DNA of 64,000 nucleotides from contig NZ_MWFK01000001.1 in the NCBI RefSeq assembly GCF_002078175.1, forward strand, positions 682,001 to 746,000. Reading direction: 5' to 3'. Position 1 is the first letter of the stretch; each line of letters starts with the position of its first letter. Below the pieces are notes generated by a model. That model searched no databases. It was not told the origin of the DNA and saw nothing but the letters and a program-made list of their open reading frames with translations. The position numbers and the translations under genes are program-made. This document shows, in pieces, positions 9,008 through 19,067 of the stretch. Source of the stretch: Streptomyces sp. M41(2017). Its GTDB lineage: Bacteria > Actinomycetota > Actinomycetes > Streptomycetales > Streptomycetaceae.

Positions 9008-10489
9008 ATGCCCATCGAGACGACGACACAGACCCCCGGCGACACCACCACCGACTCCCTTCCGGCCGGCCGCGGCACCCCGGTGCACCCGGACCGGGTG
9101 CACCGGCCACCCCGGGCGGAACGGCTGTCACGGCGCGACAGGCTCGTCCTGTTCGTGCTGTGCGCCGCGCAGTTCATGGTCGCGCTGGACTTCTCCGTCC
9201 TGAACGTGGCGCTGCCCGTGCTCGGCGGCGACCTCGGCATGAGCCGGGCCGCGCTCCAGTGGGCGGTCACCGCGTTCGCCCTGCCGTCCGGCGGCTTCCT
9301 GCTCCTCTTCGGCCGCATGGGCGACCTGTTCGGACGCCGCCGGCTCTTCCTCGCGGGCCTCGCCCTCTTCGGGGCGGCCTCGCTGCTCGCGACCTTCGCC
9401 TGGGACCCGGCGTCGTTCCTGGCCGGGCGGGCACTCCAGGGGCTCGGCGCCGCGGCGATCGTGCCGACCGGCATGTCGCTGCTGACCACGACGTTCCCGG
9501 AGGGTCCGGCGCGTGACCGGGCGCTCGGTGTCTCGGGCACGGTGCTGTCGCTCGGCTTCACCGTGGGGATGGTGGCGGGCGGGGTCCTGACCGACGTCCT
9601 CGGCTGGCGTTCGACGATGGGGCTGCTGTCGCTGTTCGCGCTGGTCGTGCTGCCGCTGGCGCCGGGTCTGCTGCCCGAGTCCCGGACCCCTGAGCGTCCT
9701 CGCCTGGACGTGCCGGGCGCGGTCGCCGTCACGGGCGGACTGCTGGCCCTGATCTACGCCCTGTCGACGGCCGCGGAGAACGGCTTCGGCGGCGCCGACG
9801 TGATCGGCGCGCTCGTCGCCGGTGTGCTGCTGCTGGGCGCCTTCGTGCGGATCGAGTCCCGTGCCGCCGATCCGCTGGTCAGCCTGCCGATGCTGCGCCG
9901 CCGCACGGTGGCGTGGGGCAACCTGGGCGGTCTGGTGACGTTCTCGATGATGTCGACGGTCGTGTTCGTGCTGACCCTGTACCTGCAGGAGACACTCGGT
10001 CTGTCGGCGTTCGAGACGGGCCTGGTGTTCGGCGCGCAGGGTGTGCTGTCGGCCGTCGCCGGAATGTACGCGCCGAAGGTCATCGGCCGGGTCGGCGCCC
10101 GCCGCACGCTGGTCGGATCGCTGGCCGGGCAGGGCCTGTTCGTGGCGGCGCTGCTGCTGCTCGGCACGGACGGCCGGTCCGTGTGGATCGCCACGGCCGC
10201 GGTGTCACTGGCGAGCATGTGTCACCTGGGCGCGATCATCTCGTACGGGCTGACCGTCACCTCGGGGGTTCCGGACGAGGAGCAGGGGCTGGCGACCGGC
10301 CTGGTGACGTCCACCCAGCAGGTGGGCATCACGATCGGCATCCCGCTGCTCGGTGTCCTCGCCACGACGTCCGACGACCTGCTGACCGGTGTCCACACGG
10401 TTCTCCTGCTGGACGCGGCGATCGTCCTCGCGGCGGCGGTGCTGGTCGCGGTGGGCCTCGGGCGGCGCGGCGCGGGACGGGCCTGCTGA
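9008..10489 (+). CDS. DHA2-family (EmrB/QacA-type) MFS drug exporter
   Basis: A 493-residue membrane protein with about 14 hydrophobic segments. After a roughly 45-residue cytoplasmic N-terminus come LDFSVLNVALP (motif D1 of 14-TMS exporters) in helix 1, GRMGDLFGRRRLFL (motif A) and GRALQGLGAAAIVPTGMSLL (motifs B/C region). These are typical of proton-driven multidrug efflux pumps. The start is the ATG at MPIETTTQ; the open frame upstream overlaps the operator and the regulator gene. Control by the divergent XRE regulator is inferred from layout. The exported compound is unknown. Confidence 0.9.
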   Translation: MPIETTTQTPGDTTTDSLPAGRGTPVHPDRVHRPPRAERLSRRDRLVLFVLCAAQFMVALDFSVLNVALPVLGGDLGMSRAALQWAVTAFALPSGGFLLLFGRMGDLFGRRRLFLAGLALFGAASLLATFAWDPASFLAGRALQGLGAAAIVPTGMSLLTTTFPEGPARDRALGVSGTVLSLGFTVGMVAGGVLTDVLGWRSTMGLLSLFALVVLPLAPGLLPESRTPERPRLDVPGAVAVTGGLLALIYALSTAAENGFGGADVIGALVAGVLLLGAFVRIESRAADPLVSLPMLRRRTVAWGNLGGLVTFSMMSTVVFVLTLYLQETLGLSAFETGLVFGAQGVLSAVAGMYAPKVIGRVGARRTLVGSLAGQGLFVAALLLLGTDGRSVWIATAAVSLASMCHLGAIISYGLTVTSGVPDEEQGLATGLVTSTQQVGITIGIPLLGVLATTSDDLLTGVHTVLLLDAAIVLAAAVLVAVGLGRRGAGRAC

Positions 10490-10523
10490 CCTCCCGCGGA
10501 GCGCGGCCCCGGGCAGGCGGTCG

Positions 10524-10883
10524 TCAGAGCCGGTCGAGCCGGAGCCGCTCGGCACGGGGCAGGCCGGCGACGACGAGGTCGTACGAATCCTCGACGAGCT
10601 CCCGGACCAGGCGGTCCGGGAGCTCGCCGTCGACCGTCACCGTGTTCCAGTGCCGTTTGTTCATGTGGTAGCCCGGGATGATCAGTCCGGGGTGCTGCTC
10701 GCGCAGGCGCAGGGCGTCCTGCGGGTCGCACTTGAGGTTGACCGTGAGCGGGCGCGCGTCCAGGTTCGTCAGGGCGAAGAGCTTGCCGAGCACCTTGAAG
10801 ACGGAGGTCTCCGGGGTGAAGGGGAAGTCCTCGACCGAGGCGTTGAAGGACAGGCAGAACGCGCGCAGTTGCCGCGGGGTCAC
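10524..10883 (-). CDS. MmcQ/YjbR family protein
   Basis: A 119-residue protein of the YjbR/MmcQ (CyaY-like fold) family: SVFKVLGKLFALTN, the block VNLKCDPQDALRLRE and PGYHMNKRHWNTV are the recognisable segments. The family is often annotated as DNA-binding, but its biochemical role is unsettled. It starts with GTG overlapping the stop of hlyC (GTGA), so it is the last gene of the phoH-ybeY-hlyC-yjbR transcription unit and translation is probably coupled. Confidence 0.85.
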   Translation of the reverse strand: MTPRQLRAFCLSFNASVEDFPFTPETSVFKVLGKLFALTNLDARPLTVNLKCDPQDALRLREQHPGLIIPGYHMNKRHWNTVTVDGELPDRLVRELVEDSYDLVVAGLPRAERLRLDRL

Positions 10884-12181
10884 TCCGGTTTCTCCTCCGG
10901 TGCGGGGTCCGGGCCGACGGGCTCGACGAGCACCGTGACGATCTTGTTCCGGCGGCCGGCCGAGGTCTCCGCGGTGAGCCGCAGTTCGCGTCCGTCGGGG
11001 AGGGCGACGACCGAGGAGGCGCCGGCGATGGGCACCCGGCCGAGAGCCTTGGCGAGGAGACCGCCGACGGTCTCCACGTCCTCGTCGTCGTACGCCTCGA
11101 AGCCGTACAGCTCGCCGAGGTCGCCGATGTCGAGGCGGGCGGTGACGCGGTAGCGGTCGTCCCCGAGGTCCTGGACGGGGGGCAGTTCGCGGTCGTACTC
11201 GTCGGTGATCTCGCCGACGATCTCCTCGAGGATGTCCTCGATGGTGACGATGCCGGCGGTGCCGCCGTACTCGTCGATGACGACGGCGACGTGGTTGCGT
11301 TCCTGCTGCATCTCGCGCAGCAGGTCGCCCGCGTTCTTCGTGTCGGGCACGAAGGTGGCGGGGCGCATGGCGGTGGCCACCAGCTCGGACTCGGCGTCCC
11401 GGCTGATGTGCGTCTTGCGGGCGAGGTCCTTCAGGTAGACGATCCCGACGATGTCGTCCTCGCTCTCCCCGGTGACCGGGATGCGCGAGAAGCCGGAGCG
11501 CAGGGCCAGGGTGAGGGCCTGCCGGATCGTCTTGTAGCGCTCGATGACGACGAGGTCGGTGCGCGGCACCATGACCTCGCGCACGAGGGTGTCGCCCAGT
11601 TCGAAGACGGAGTGCACCATGCGGCGCTCCTCGTCCTCGATGAGGGACTCCTTCTCGGCGAGGTCGACGAGTGCCCGCAGTTCCGCCTCGGAGGCGAACG
11701 GGCCGCGCCGGAAGCCCTTGCCGGGGGTGAGCGCGTTGCCGATGAGGATCAGCAGCGGGGGGATCGGCCCCATGACGCGGGCCAGCGGCAGCAGGACGTA
11801 CGCGGCGGCCGTCGCGGTGTTCAGCGGGTGCTGACGGCCGATGGTGCGCGGTGAGACGCCCACCGCGACGTACGACACGAGGACCATGACGGCGATCGCG
11901 ACGGCGAGGGCCTGCCAGGTCCTGTCGAACTCCTGGAGGCAGGCGTAGACGACGAGCGCGGCGGCCGCCATCTCGCAGGCGACGCGGACGAGGAGCGCGA
12001 CGTTCAGGTAGCGCGTCGGGTCCGCGGCGATCTGGGCGAGTTTCGCGCTGCCGCGCCGGCCGCCGCGGACGGCCTCCTCGGCGCGGAAGCTGGAGACGCG
12101 GGCGAGCCCCGCCTCCGCGCAGGCGGCGAGCCAGGCGACGACGACGAGGGCGATGGCACCGATGACAAGCTGTGGGCTCAT
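10880..12181 (-). CDS. CNNM/HlyC-CorC family membrane protein with CBS pair
   Basis: A 433-residue protein. The N-terminal DUF21/CNNM membrane domain (about residues 1-190, several hydrophobic helices, starting [19 protein letters not shown]) is followed by two CBS domains ([12 protein letters not shown] and [12 protein letters not shown] regions) and a C-terminal CorC_HlyC domain (residues about 345-425). The family is linked to Mg2+/Co2+ transport and resistance; haemolysin is a historical name. The ATG overlaps the ybeY stop and its own stop overlaps the next start, so it is embedded in a translationally coupled operon. Confidence 0.92.
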   Translation of the reverse strand: MSPQLVIGAIALVVVAWLAACAEAGLARVSSFRAEEAVRGGRRGSAKLAQIAADPTRYLNVALLVRVACEMAAAALVVYACLQEFDRTWQALAVAIAVMVLVSYVAVGVSPRTIGRQHPLNTATAAAYVLLPLARVMGPIPPLLILIGNALTPGKGFRRGPFASEAELRALVDLAEKESLIEDEERRMVHSVFELGDTLVREVMVPRTDLVVIERYKTIRQALTLALRSGFSRIPVTGESEDDIVGIVYLKDLARKTHISRDAESELVATAMRPATFVPDTKNAGDLLREMQQERNHVAVVIDEYGGTAGIVTIEDILEEIVGEITDEYDRELPPVQDLGDDRYRVTARLDIGDLGELYGFEAYDDEDVETVGGLLAKALGRVPIAGASSVVALPDGRELRLTAETSAGRRNKIVTVLVEPVGPDPAPEEKPE

Positions 12182-12675
12182 GACACGGTCGGGGCCGGTG
12201 AGGGACCCGTCATGCCCTTCTCCGCGCGCCAGCCGTCCACGATGGCGGCCTGCAGACCGAACATCTCGGCCTTCTCGTCGGGCTCCTCGTGGTCGTAGCC
12301 GAGGAGGTGCAGCACTCCGTGGACGGTGAGGAGCTGGAGCTCCTCGTCCATGGAGTGCTGCGTCTCGGCGTCCTTGCCCTGCCGCTCGGCGACCTCGGGG
12401 CAGAGCACGATGTCGCCGAGCAGGCCCTGCGGCGGCTCGTCGTCGTCCTTCGACGGCGGACGCAGCTCGTCCATCGGGAAGGACATGACGTCCGTCGGGC
12501 CGGGCAGGTCCATCCACTGGATGTGGAGCTGCTCCATGGCGTCGGTGTCCACGACGATCACCGAGAGCTCGGAGAGCGGGTGGATGCGCATCCGCGCGAG
12601 CGCGTAGCGGGCGATGTCGAGGATCGCCTGCTCGTCGACCTCGGTTCCGGATTCGTTGTTGACGTCGATCGACAT
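12178..12675 (-). CDS. ybeY: Endoribonuclease YbeY
   Basis: A 165-residue metal-dependent RNase for 16S rRNA 3' maturation and ribosome quality control. The zinc motif [11 protein letters not shown] (His about 119, 123 and 129) is perfect, and [11 protein letters not shown] is the conserved upstream block. It lies 12 bp downstream of phoH and overlaps hlyC, the classical phoH-ybeY-hlyC order. Function is tied to Era, encoded nearby on the other strand. Confidence 0.96.
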   Translation of the reverse strand: MSIDVNNESGTEVDEQAILDIARYALARMRIHPLSELSVIVVDTDAMEQLHIQWMDLPGPTDVMSFPMDELRPPSKDDDEPPQGLLGDIVLCPEVAERQGKDAETQHSMDEELQLLTVHGVLHLLGYDHEEPDEKAEMFGLQAAIVDGWRAEKGMTGPSPAPTVS

Positions 12676-12687
12676 GGTCGTGCTGGT

Positions 12688-13755
12688 CTACTTCCCCTTG
12701 TGTCCGGCGTTGCCGCGGCCCTTGTGCGTGCCGTTCTCGGTGCCGTTCTCGCTGTCGTACTTCTCGTACGCGTCGACGATACGGCCGACCAGCTTGTGCC
12801 GGACGACATCCTGGGACGTGAGCCGTGAGAAGTGCACGTCGTCGAGGCCTTCCAGGATGTCCTGGACCTGCCGCAGACCCGACTTGGTGCCGCTCGGCAG
12901 GTCGACCTGCGTCACGTCACCGGTGATCACGATCTTCGACTCGAAGCCGAGCCGGGTGAGGAACATCTTCATCTGCTCGGGGCTCGTGTTCTGGGCCTCG
13001 TCCAGGATGATGAAGGCGTCATTGAGCGTCCGGCCGCGCATGTACGCCAGCGGTGCCACCTCGATCGTGCCCGAGGCCATGAGCTTCGGGATGGAGTCGG
13101 GGTCGAGCATGTCGTGCAGCGCGTCGTACAGCGGGCGCAGGTAGGGGTCGATCTTCTCGTAGAGCGTGCCCGGGAGGAAGCCGAGGCGCTCGCCGGCCTC
13201 GACCGCGGGGCGGGTCAGGATGATGCGGTTGACCTGCTTGGACTGCAGGGCCTGGACGGCCTTGGCCATGGCGAGGTAGGTCTTGCCCGTGCCGGCGGGG
13301 CCGATGCCGAACACGATGGTGTGCTTGTCGATGGCGTCGACGTAGCGCTTCTGGTTGAGCGTCTTGGGGCGGATGGTGCGGCCTCGCGAGGACAGGATGT
13401 TCTGCGTGAGCACTTCGGCCGGCGTCTCCTGGCCGTCGCCCTCCCCGTTCTCGCTCGCCCTCAGCATGGCGATCGAGCGTTCCACTGCGTCCTCCGTCAT
13501 GGGCTGCCCGGTGCGGAGCACCAGCATCATCTCGTCGAACAGGCGCTGGACGAGAGCGACTTCACCGGCGTCGCCGACCGCACTGATCTCGTTGCCCCGG
13601 ACATGGATGTCGGCCGCCGGGAAGGCCGTCTCGATGACGCGCAGCAGCGAGTCCCCGGACCCCAGAACGGTCACCATGGGGTGCTTGGCCGGGACGGTGA
13701 AGTGCGCGCGCGCCTGCCCCTGGGCGGGGCCGTGAGCTGTGGGTGTCTGAGTCAT
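12688..13755 (-). CDS. phoH: PhoH family ATPase
   Basis: A 355-residue cytoplasmic P-loop protein. An N-terminal KH-like region (about residues 25-100, starting at [18 protein letters not shown]) precedes the PhoH ATPase domain with Walker A GPAGTGKT and Walker [13 protein letters not shown]. The C-terminus ends in a short charged tail ([19 protein letters not shown]). PhoH proteins are linked to RNA metabolism and in operons with ybeY to rRNA processing. It is the first gene of the phoH-ybeY-hlyC-yjbR unit. Confidence 0.95.
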   Translation of the reverse strand: MTQTPTAHGPAQGQARAHFTVPAKHPMVTVLGSGDSLLRVIETAFPAADIHVRGNEISAVGDAGEVALVQRLFDEMMLVLRTGQPMTEDAVERSIAMLRASENGEGDGQETPAEVLTQNILSSRGRTIRPKTLNQKRYVDAIDKHTIVFGIGPAGTGKTYLAMAKAVQALQSKQVNRIILTRPAVEAGERLGFLPGTLYEKIDPYLRPLYDALHDMLDPDSIPKLMASGTIEVAPLAYMRGRTLNDAFIILDEAQNTSPEQMKMFLTRLGFESKIVITGDVTQVDLPSGTKSGLRQVQDILEGLDDVHFSRLTSQDVVRHKLVGRIVDAYEKYDSENGTENGTHKGRGNAGHKGK

Positions 13756-13887
13756 GGGCCGGCTCTGTAGGCCTGCGTATCCTCCTCGGTCGGCACGCTT
13801 GCCACACGGGCAGCGTTGCGTCTCCCAGCGTACGTCGCGGCGCTGACAGAGCCGTAGGGCTTTTCCTCACGTCACGCGGTCGTGACC

Positions 13888-15003
13888 TCACACCGAGCGG
13901 CCGAAGCCGATCGTCGGTACCGCGCGGCGCAGCGGCCAGGGGCGGGTGACCGCGGGCAGCAGCCCTTCCAGGAAGGCGTACCGGCGCAGCGCCGTCGGGT
14001 CCTGGTCGTCGACGGACTGGACGCGGCGCCACCAGGCGGCGATCTCCGACCAGCCGGGCGCGGAGAGTGATCCGCCGAAGTCCTGGACGGAGAGCGCGGC
14101 GGTGAGGCCGGCGAAGGCGAGGCGGTCGGCGAGGGGCCAGTCGGCGAGGGTGCCCATGACGAACCCGGCGACGAAGACGTCTCCGGCGCCGGTGGGGTCG
14201 AGTGCCTCGACGGCGATGGCGGGGACCGCCGCGCTGTCGCCGGTGCGGCCGTCGACGGCGTAGGCGCCCTCGGAGCCGAGGGTGACGACCGCGAGCGGCA
14301 CGTGTTCGGCGAGCGCGTGGGCCGCGGCGCGGGGGCAGTCGGCGCCGGTGTAGCGCATGGCCTCCTCGGCGTTCGGCAGGAACGCCTCGCAGTGGGCGAG
14401 GTCGGCGAGGCCGGCGAGGTCCCAGCGGCCGGTGTCGTCCCAGCCGACGTCGGCGAAGATCCGGGTGCCGCGGCTCGCGGCCTGGGCGATCCAGGGGTCG
14501 CGGACGCCGGGGGTGAGGGAGGCGACGGCGGCCCGCGCGCGGGGCGGGCAGTCGGGGGCGGCTGCCGCTTCCACGGGAGGCGGCTCGTGGCCGTGGCTGA
14601 CCATGGTCCGTTCGCCCTCGTAGGCCATGGACACGGTGACCGGGGAGTGCCAGCCGGGGACCGTCCGGGAGGCGGACAGGTCGATGCCCTCGCCCTGTTC
14701 CAGGGCGTCCCAGCAGTACTCGCCGTAGTGGTCGTCCCCGAAGGCCGCGGCCAGGGAGGTGCGCAGGCCGAGGCGGGCGAGGGCGGTGGCCATGTTCGCG
14801 ACCCCGCCGGGGCTCGAACCCATGCCGCGCGCCCAGGACTCGGTGCCGCGCACGGGGGCGGAGTCGAGGCCGGTGAAGATGATGTCCAGGAAGACGGTGC
14901 CGGTGAGGTAGACGTCCCAGGGCGGGTCCTGCGGCGTGCGCAGCCCGGCGAGCGGGTCCACATGGGCCTGGCCGAACGGTCCTTCGCCGTTGGACGCGAT
15001 CAC
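13888..15003 (-). CDS. PfkB/ribokinase family carbohydrate kinase
   Basis: A 371-residue sugar/nucleoside kinase. The family signature 1 region is SSPGGVANMATALARLGLRT, and signature 2 with the catalytic Asp and anion hole is DPTGAGDVFVAGF. The GTG start has AGGGAG about 9 bases upstream; the frame remains open further upstream but without a ribosome site. The substrate is not evident. It lies just upstream of phoH, separated by 130 bp, and probably has its own promoter in the large spacer on its 5' side. Confidence 0.88.
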   Translation of the reverse strand: MIASNGEGPFGQAHVDPLAGLRTPQDPPWDVYLTGTVFLDIIFTGLDSAPVRGTESWARGMGSSPGGVANMATALARLGLRTSLAAAFGDDHYGEYCWDALEQGEGIDLSASRTVPGWHSPVTVSMAYEGERTMVSHGHEPPPVEAAAAPDCPPRARAAVASLTPGVRDPWIAQAASRGTRIFADVGWDDTGRWDLAGLADLAHCEAFLPNAEEAMRYTGADCPRAAAHALAEHVPLAVVTLGSEGAYAVDGRTGDSAAVPAIAVEALDPTGAGDVFVAGFVMGTLADWPLADRLAFAGLTAALSVQDFGGSLSAPGWSEIAAWWRRVQSVDDQDPTALRRYAFLEGLLPAVTRPWPLRRAVPTIGFGRSV

Positions 15004-15550
15004 GGTGTGCTCCCTGGGGTGGTACGGATCTGGCCAGTGTGCACCACACCCGCCGTCCGGGCCGTGGGTCACGCCGGGGCGTCGCCGTGGTCGGTGCGGG
15101 CCGCCGTCCTGGCGGCCGGCCTCGCCGCCGCGGGTCCGGCGGGTGTCGCACGCGAGAGCCGTCCGGCGCGGGACCGTCTCGGGCGCGGAGCCCTCGTGGG
15201 CTCCTGCCCGTGCTGCGGCGGGGCAGTCCGGTGGGCCCTCCGGTGCGGGCGGCGGGCCTCCACGGGTCCGGTGACGCTGTCCGGCCGTGCCGTGGGCCTC
15301 GGTCCCCCACCTGCGGGAACACCGTCTCCCCGCGCGCGGGGAGGGCCGCCGTGTCGTCGACCACCCCGGGAAACGGCGGCCCCCATACCCTCGGCACGAC
15401 TCCCCAAACAGAAGGTGCTCTAGATCACACCCTCCCGCCTTTTTCGAGGTGCCACCGCCTTGATACAAATTGCCCCGCGCGTTCCTGTCCGTCGACAGCC
15501 GCCCAATCCCCCTTCTTGAGCCGCTCCTTTCGCATGCCCTGGGAACGCCC
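15004..15550. other. 547-bp divergent intergenic region
   Basis: No credible gene. It separates the PfkB kinase (minus) from the MFS gene (plus). CCCCGCGCGCGGGG near 15330 is a 14-bp palindrome and CCGTGCCGTGGG-type runs surround it. The less GC-rich stretch around 15420-15475 (TAGATCACACC, TTTTTCGAGG, TTGATACAAATTG) is the likeliest promoter zone for the MFS gene, but I cannot assign -35/-10 boxes. Confidence 0.5.
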
Positions 15551-16981
15551 GTGTCCGCCCGCACCACCACGCCCTGGCCCCTCGTCGCCCTTTTCACGGC
15601 CGGGTACCTCGCCGCGTATCTCCTCCCCACCACCGTCGGCCGCCTCGACGCGGGACTCCCGCTGTCGGCGACCCAGGCCGGAGCCATCGGCAGTGTCCTG
15701 CTGCTGAGTTCGGCGTCGGCCGGCTTCCTGCTCGCTTCCCGCGTCGACCGTTTCGGCCCCCGCCGGCTCGCCCGCGCCGGGCTGCTCCTCGCGGTCGCGG
15801 GTTACGGCACCGCCGCGCTGTCGACCGCGCTCCCCCTCGTGGTGGCCGGCGCGGTCGTCGGCGGCTTCGGCTCCGGTACGGCCACCACGGTCGCCGCGAC
15901 CGGGATCGCCGGCCGCCGCGATCCGCACCGCGTCACCACCATGGGTCTGCTCGGCGTCTCCGCCCTCGCCGGCGCGCTGTATCTGACGATCCCGCACCTG
16001 GGCCCGGCGCACGGCGTCCCCCTCGCCGCGATCGCCGTCACGGCGCTGCTCGTCCTGCCGCTGACGGGCCGTCTGCCGGCCCGCTCCGCGGCGACGCGGA
16101 CCGTGCGCCCGGCCGGCCCGCTGCCGTACCGCCGCTCCGGCCTGCTGCTCGCCGCGGCGATGCTCTTCTGGTCGCTCGCGCAGAACTCCCTGTGGGGGGT
16201 GAGCGGCCGGATCGGGCTCACGCAGGCGGGGCTCGGCGAGGTGACCGTCGGCGCGGTGTTCGCGGTGGCGCTGGGCGCGGGGCTCCTCGGCGTCGTGTGC
16301 GCGGGCCTCCTCGGACCGCGGCTCGGCGGGGCCCTGCCGATCGGCCTGGGCACGGTGCTGATCGCCGGCTGCATCGCGCTGAGCGCGGCGGCGTCCGACC
16401 TGACGTCGTTCGCGACGGGTGAGATCGCCTGGAACACGCTGTATCCGGTGGTCCTGTCGTACGTGATCGGTCTCGCCGCGTCGATGGACCGGCGCGGCCG
16501 GTGGGCGGTCCTCGTCGGCTCCGCGTCCTCGCTCGGTACGGCGTGCGGGCCGCTCACCGGCAGCCTGCTGTCGGCGCGGGCGGGTTATCCGGCGATGGGC
16601 CTGGTCCTCGCGGCCGGCCTGCTGCTGGTCACCGTCCCGATGACCCTGGTGGCCCGGCGCCCGCGCCGCAGCCAGGTCGTGGAGATCCCCGTCGTGGAGA
16701 TCCCGCTCGCCGAGATCCCGGTCGGGGACATCCCCGTACCCGAGACGGCGGCCGGGGAGAGCAGGGCCGGGCGGGTCACGGGCGCGGACGTGGCGGGCCT
16801 GGCGGACCTTCTCGCGGACAGCCCGTCCGCCGAGGACCCGTTCGCGCGTCTGCCGATCGTCGAGATCCCGGTCGCCGGGAGCCCGCTGGACGCCGTGCCC
16901 GCCCCACGGGAGGCGTACGGCACGGCCGGCCCGCGGCACGCCGGAGCGGCGACGGCGGCGTCCGCGACGGAAGGCGTGTGA
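15551..16981 (+). CDS. MFS-like transporter with Val/Ile-Glu-Ile-Pro repeat tail
   Basis: About 476 residues from a GTG (VSARTTTPWPL); the frame is open to 15470 and the start is uncertain. Twelve hydrophobic segments span residues about 8-370; SRVDRFGPRRLARAG is a motif A-like loop. The last roughly 100 residues are cytoplasmic and unusual: the pattern VVEIPVVEIPLAEIPVGDIP is repeated, followed by an Ala/Glu-rich stretch and another IVEIPVAGSP copy. I do not recognise this tail. The carrier substrate is unknown. A strong hairpin lies between this gene and the convergent deaminase. Confidence 0.75.
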   Translation: MSARTTTPWPLVALFTAGYLAAYLLPTTVGRLDAGLPLSATQAGAIGSVLLLSSASAGFLLASRVDRFGPRRLARAGLLLAVAGYGTAALSTALPLVVAGAVVGGFGSGTATTVAATGIAGRRDPHRVTTMGLLGVSALAGALYLTIPHLGPAHGVPLAAIAVTALLVLPLTGRLPARSAATRTVRPAGPLPYRRSGLLLAAAMLFWSLAQNSLWGVSGRIGLTQAGLGEVTVGAVFAVALGAGLLGVVCAGLLGPRLGGALPIGLGTVLIAGCIALSAAASDLTSFATGEIAWNTLYPVVLSYVIGLAASMDRRGRWAVLVGSASSLGTACGPLTGSLLSARAGYPAMGLVLAAGLLLVTVPMTLVARRPRRSQVVEIPVVEIPLAEIPVGDIPVPETAAGESRAGRVTGADVAGLADLLADSPSAEDPFARLPIVEIPVAGSPLDAVPAPREAYGTAGPRHAGAATAASATEGV

Positions 16982-17018
16982 GGCGTGTGACCCGTCCGCA
17001 GTGGAAGGCGCGCGAGGG

Positions 17019-17041
17019 CCGGCCGGGGAACGCCCGGCCGG
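17019..17041. terminator. Bidirectional hairpin between convergent genes
   Basis: CCGGCCGGG and CCCGGCCGG form a perfect 9-bp stem with a 5-base loop, between the MFS stop and the deaminase stop. Very stable, but without a T-run on either side. Confidence 0.55.
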
Positions 17042-17054
17042 GCTCCCGCCCCCG

Positions 17055-18047
17055 TCACGAGAACGCGTACGCCTCCACCTCGGCGATGTAGCGGGCGCGC
17101 CGCTCCTCGTCGTGCTCCAGGAAGGACGCCTCGAACGAGTTGCGCGCCAGTTCCCGCAGCCGCTCGGGGCCGAGCCCCAGGGCCTCGCGCACCGCACGGA
17201 AGGTGTCACCGGCGTAGCCGCCGAAGTAGGCGGGGTCGTCGGAGTTGACCGTGCAGAGCAGGCCGGCGTCCAGCATGGCGGGCAGCGGGTGCTCGGCCAG
17301 CACGTCCACTGCGCGCAGCCGTACGTTCGACAGCGGGCACAGCGTCAGCGGCACCCGGTCCCGGACGAGTCGTTCGACCAGCTCGGGGTCCTCCATGCAG
17401 CGCAGCCCGTGGTCGATGCGCTCGACGCCGAGGACGTCCAGTGCTTCGGTGATGTAGGCGGGCGGGCCCTCCTCGCCCGCGTGCGCGACGCGCCGAAGAC
17501 CGAGCGCGGCGGCGGCCTCGTACACCTCGCGGAACTTGGCCGGCGGGTGACCGACCTCGGCGGAGTCGAGGCCGATGCCGACGATCCGGTCGAGGTGGGG
17601 CTTCGCGGCCTCCAGGGTGTCCATGGCGGACTCGGCGGACTCGTCGCGCAGGAAGCACATGATCAGCTGGGTGGAGACGCCGTGGGTCTCCTCGCTGCGC
17701 CCGAGCGCCCGCCACAGCCCCTCGACGACCGTCCCCATGGACACGCCCCGGGCGATGTGCGCCTGCGGGTCGAAGAAGATCTCGGCGTGCCGCACGCCCT
17801 GCGCGGCGGCCCGGGCGAGATAGGCGTCGGCCAGGTCGGCGAAGTCCTGCTCGGTCCGCAGCACGGCCATGAGCTCGTAGTACAGGTTCAGGAACGACTG
17901 GAGGTCGTCGAAGAGATACGCCTTGCGCAGGTCCTCGGTGTCCGCGTACGGCAGGGTCACGCCGTTGCGGGCGGCGAGCGCGAAGGCCAGCTCGGGTTCG
18001 AGGGTGCCTTCGATGTGGAGGTGCAGTTCAGCCTTGGGGAGGGACAT
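17055..18047 (-). CDS. Adenosine/adenine deaminase family protein
   Basis: A 330-residue TIM-barrel purine deaminase. Zinc and catalytic residues are visible: HLHIEGT near residue 9, HAGEEG, RIDHG and NSDDPAYFGGY. The start chosen is MSLPKAELHLHIEG; an upstream in-frame start would add 22 unrelated residues. FFDPQAH, the VGIGLDSAEVG block and SDDPAYFGGY resemble the adenine (rather than adenosine) deaminase branch, but I cannot settle substrate by reading. It likely works in purine salvage. It is the last gene of a minus-strand run with rnz and the HIT protein. Confidence 0.85.
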   Translation of the reverse strand: MSLPKAELHLHIEGTLEPELAFALAARNGVTLPYADTEDLRKAYLFDDLQSFLNLYYELMAVLRTEQDFADLADAYLARAAAQGVRHAEIFFDPQAHIARGVSMGTVVEGLWRALGRSEETHGVSTQLIMCFLRDESAESAMDTLEAAKPHLDRIVGIGLDSAEVGHPPAKFREVYEAAAALGLRRVAHAGEEGPPAYITEALDVLGVERIDHGLRCMEDPELVERLVRDRVPLTLCPLSNVRLRAVDVLAEHPLPAMLDAGLLCTVNSDDPAYFGGYAGDTFRAVREALGLGPERLRELARNSFEASFLEHDEERRARYIAEVEAYAFS

Positions 18048-18155
18048 CGAAGCATCGTACGGTCGGATCCCGGACAGTCCGAAACCGGCACCTTCCCGGC
18101 ACCTTCCCGGCACCGGACCATGGTCCGGCCGGCCCGGGCCGGCGGGCGGCGGACG

Positions 18156-19061
18156 TCACCGGCGTTTCGGGACCGGGACTCTCACGAGGTCGTGGGCCAC
18201 CGTCAGTTCGCCGTCGAAGCCCGCCGCGCGGGCCTCGTGCTCGAAGGCGGCGGGGTCGGAGTAGCGCTGGCTGAAGTGGGTGAGCACGAGATGCCGGACG
18301 CCCGCCTCCTTGGCGACCCGGCCCGCCTGGCCGGCGGTCAGGTGCCCGTGGTCCGAGGCGAGCCGGTGGTCGCCGTCGAGGAACGTCGACTCGATGACGA
18401 GCAGGTCGCAGTCCTCGGCCAGCGCGTCCACGCCCTCGCAGAGCCGGGTGTCCATGACGAACGCGAACCGCTGGCCGCGCCGCACCTCGCTGACGTCGTC
18501 CAGGGAGACGCCGCGCAGCGTGCCCTCGCGGTGCAGCACCCCGACGTCGGGGCCCTTGATGCCGTGTTCGGCGAGCCGCTCGGGCAGCATGCGCCGGCCG
18601 TCCGGTTCGACGAGGCGGTAGCCGAAGGACTCGACGGGGTGCGAGAGCCTGCGGGCCTCCAGGGTGTACGCGGGGGTCGTGGCGAGGACTCCGTCGTCCG
18701 CGACCGGTGCCTCGGTGATCCCGACCGTCTCGCGATAGGCGGTGGAATGGCGCAGCCGCTCGAAGAAGTGCTGTCCGGAGAGCGGGTAGTGGGCGGTCAC
18801 CTCGTGCGGGACGCGGTCCAGGTTGACGCGCTGGATCACGCCGGGCAGGCCGAGCGCGTGGTCGCCGTGGAAGTGGGTGACGCAGATGCGGTTCAGGTCG
18901 TGCGCGGCGACGCCGGCCCGCAGCATCTGGCGCTGCGTGCCCTCGCCGGGATCGAAGAGGAGACCCTCGCCGTCCCAGCGGAGCAGGTAGCCGTTGTGGT
19001 TGCGGTGCCGGGTCGGGACCTGGCTGGCGGTCCCGAGGACGACCAGTTCACGTGCGGACAA
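18156..19061 (-). CDS. rnz: Ribonuclease Z
   Basis: A 301-residue metallo-beta-lactamase-fold endonuclease that trims tRNA 3' ends. The zinc motif [13 protein letters not shown] (His63-x-His-x-Asp-His68) lies in the expected N-terminal place, and later DMxSTF-like [11 protein letters not shown] and [10 protein letters not shown] complete the site. The length is typical of the short bacterial form. It begins 6 bp after the HIT gene, so the two are probably cotranscribed. Confidence 0.94.
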   Translation of the reverse strand: MSARELVVLGTASQVPTRHRNHNGYLLRWDGEGLLFDPGEGTQRQMLRAGVAAHDLNRICVTHFHGDHALGLPGVIQRVNLDRVPHEVTAHYPLSGQHFFERLRHSTAYRETVGITEAPVADDGVLATTPAYTLEARRLSHPVESFGYRLVEPDGRRMLPERLAEHGIKGPDVGVLHREGTLRGVSLDDVSEVRRGQRFAFVMDTRLCEGVDALAEDCDLLVIESTFLDGDHRLASDHGHLTAGQAGRVAKEAGVRHLVLTHFSQRYSDPAAFEHEARAAGFDGELTVAHDLVRVPVPKRR

Positions 19062-19067
19062 GGCCGG

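Noticed and set aside
15004..15550. Open frames continuing across the spacer on both strands
   Set aside because: No start with a ribosome site and the products are Arg/Pro/Gly noise.
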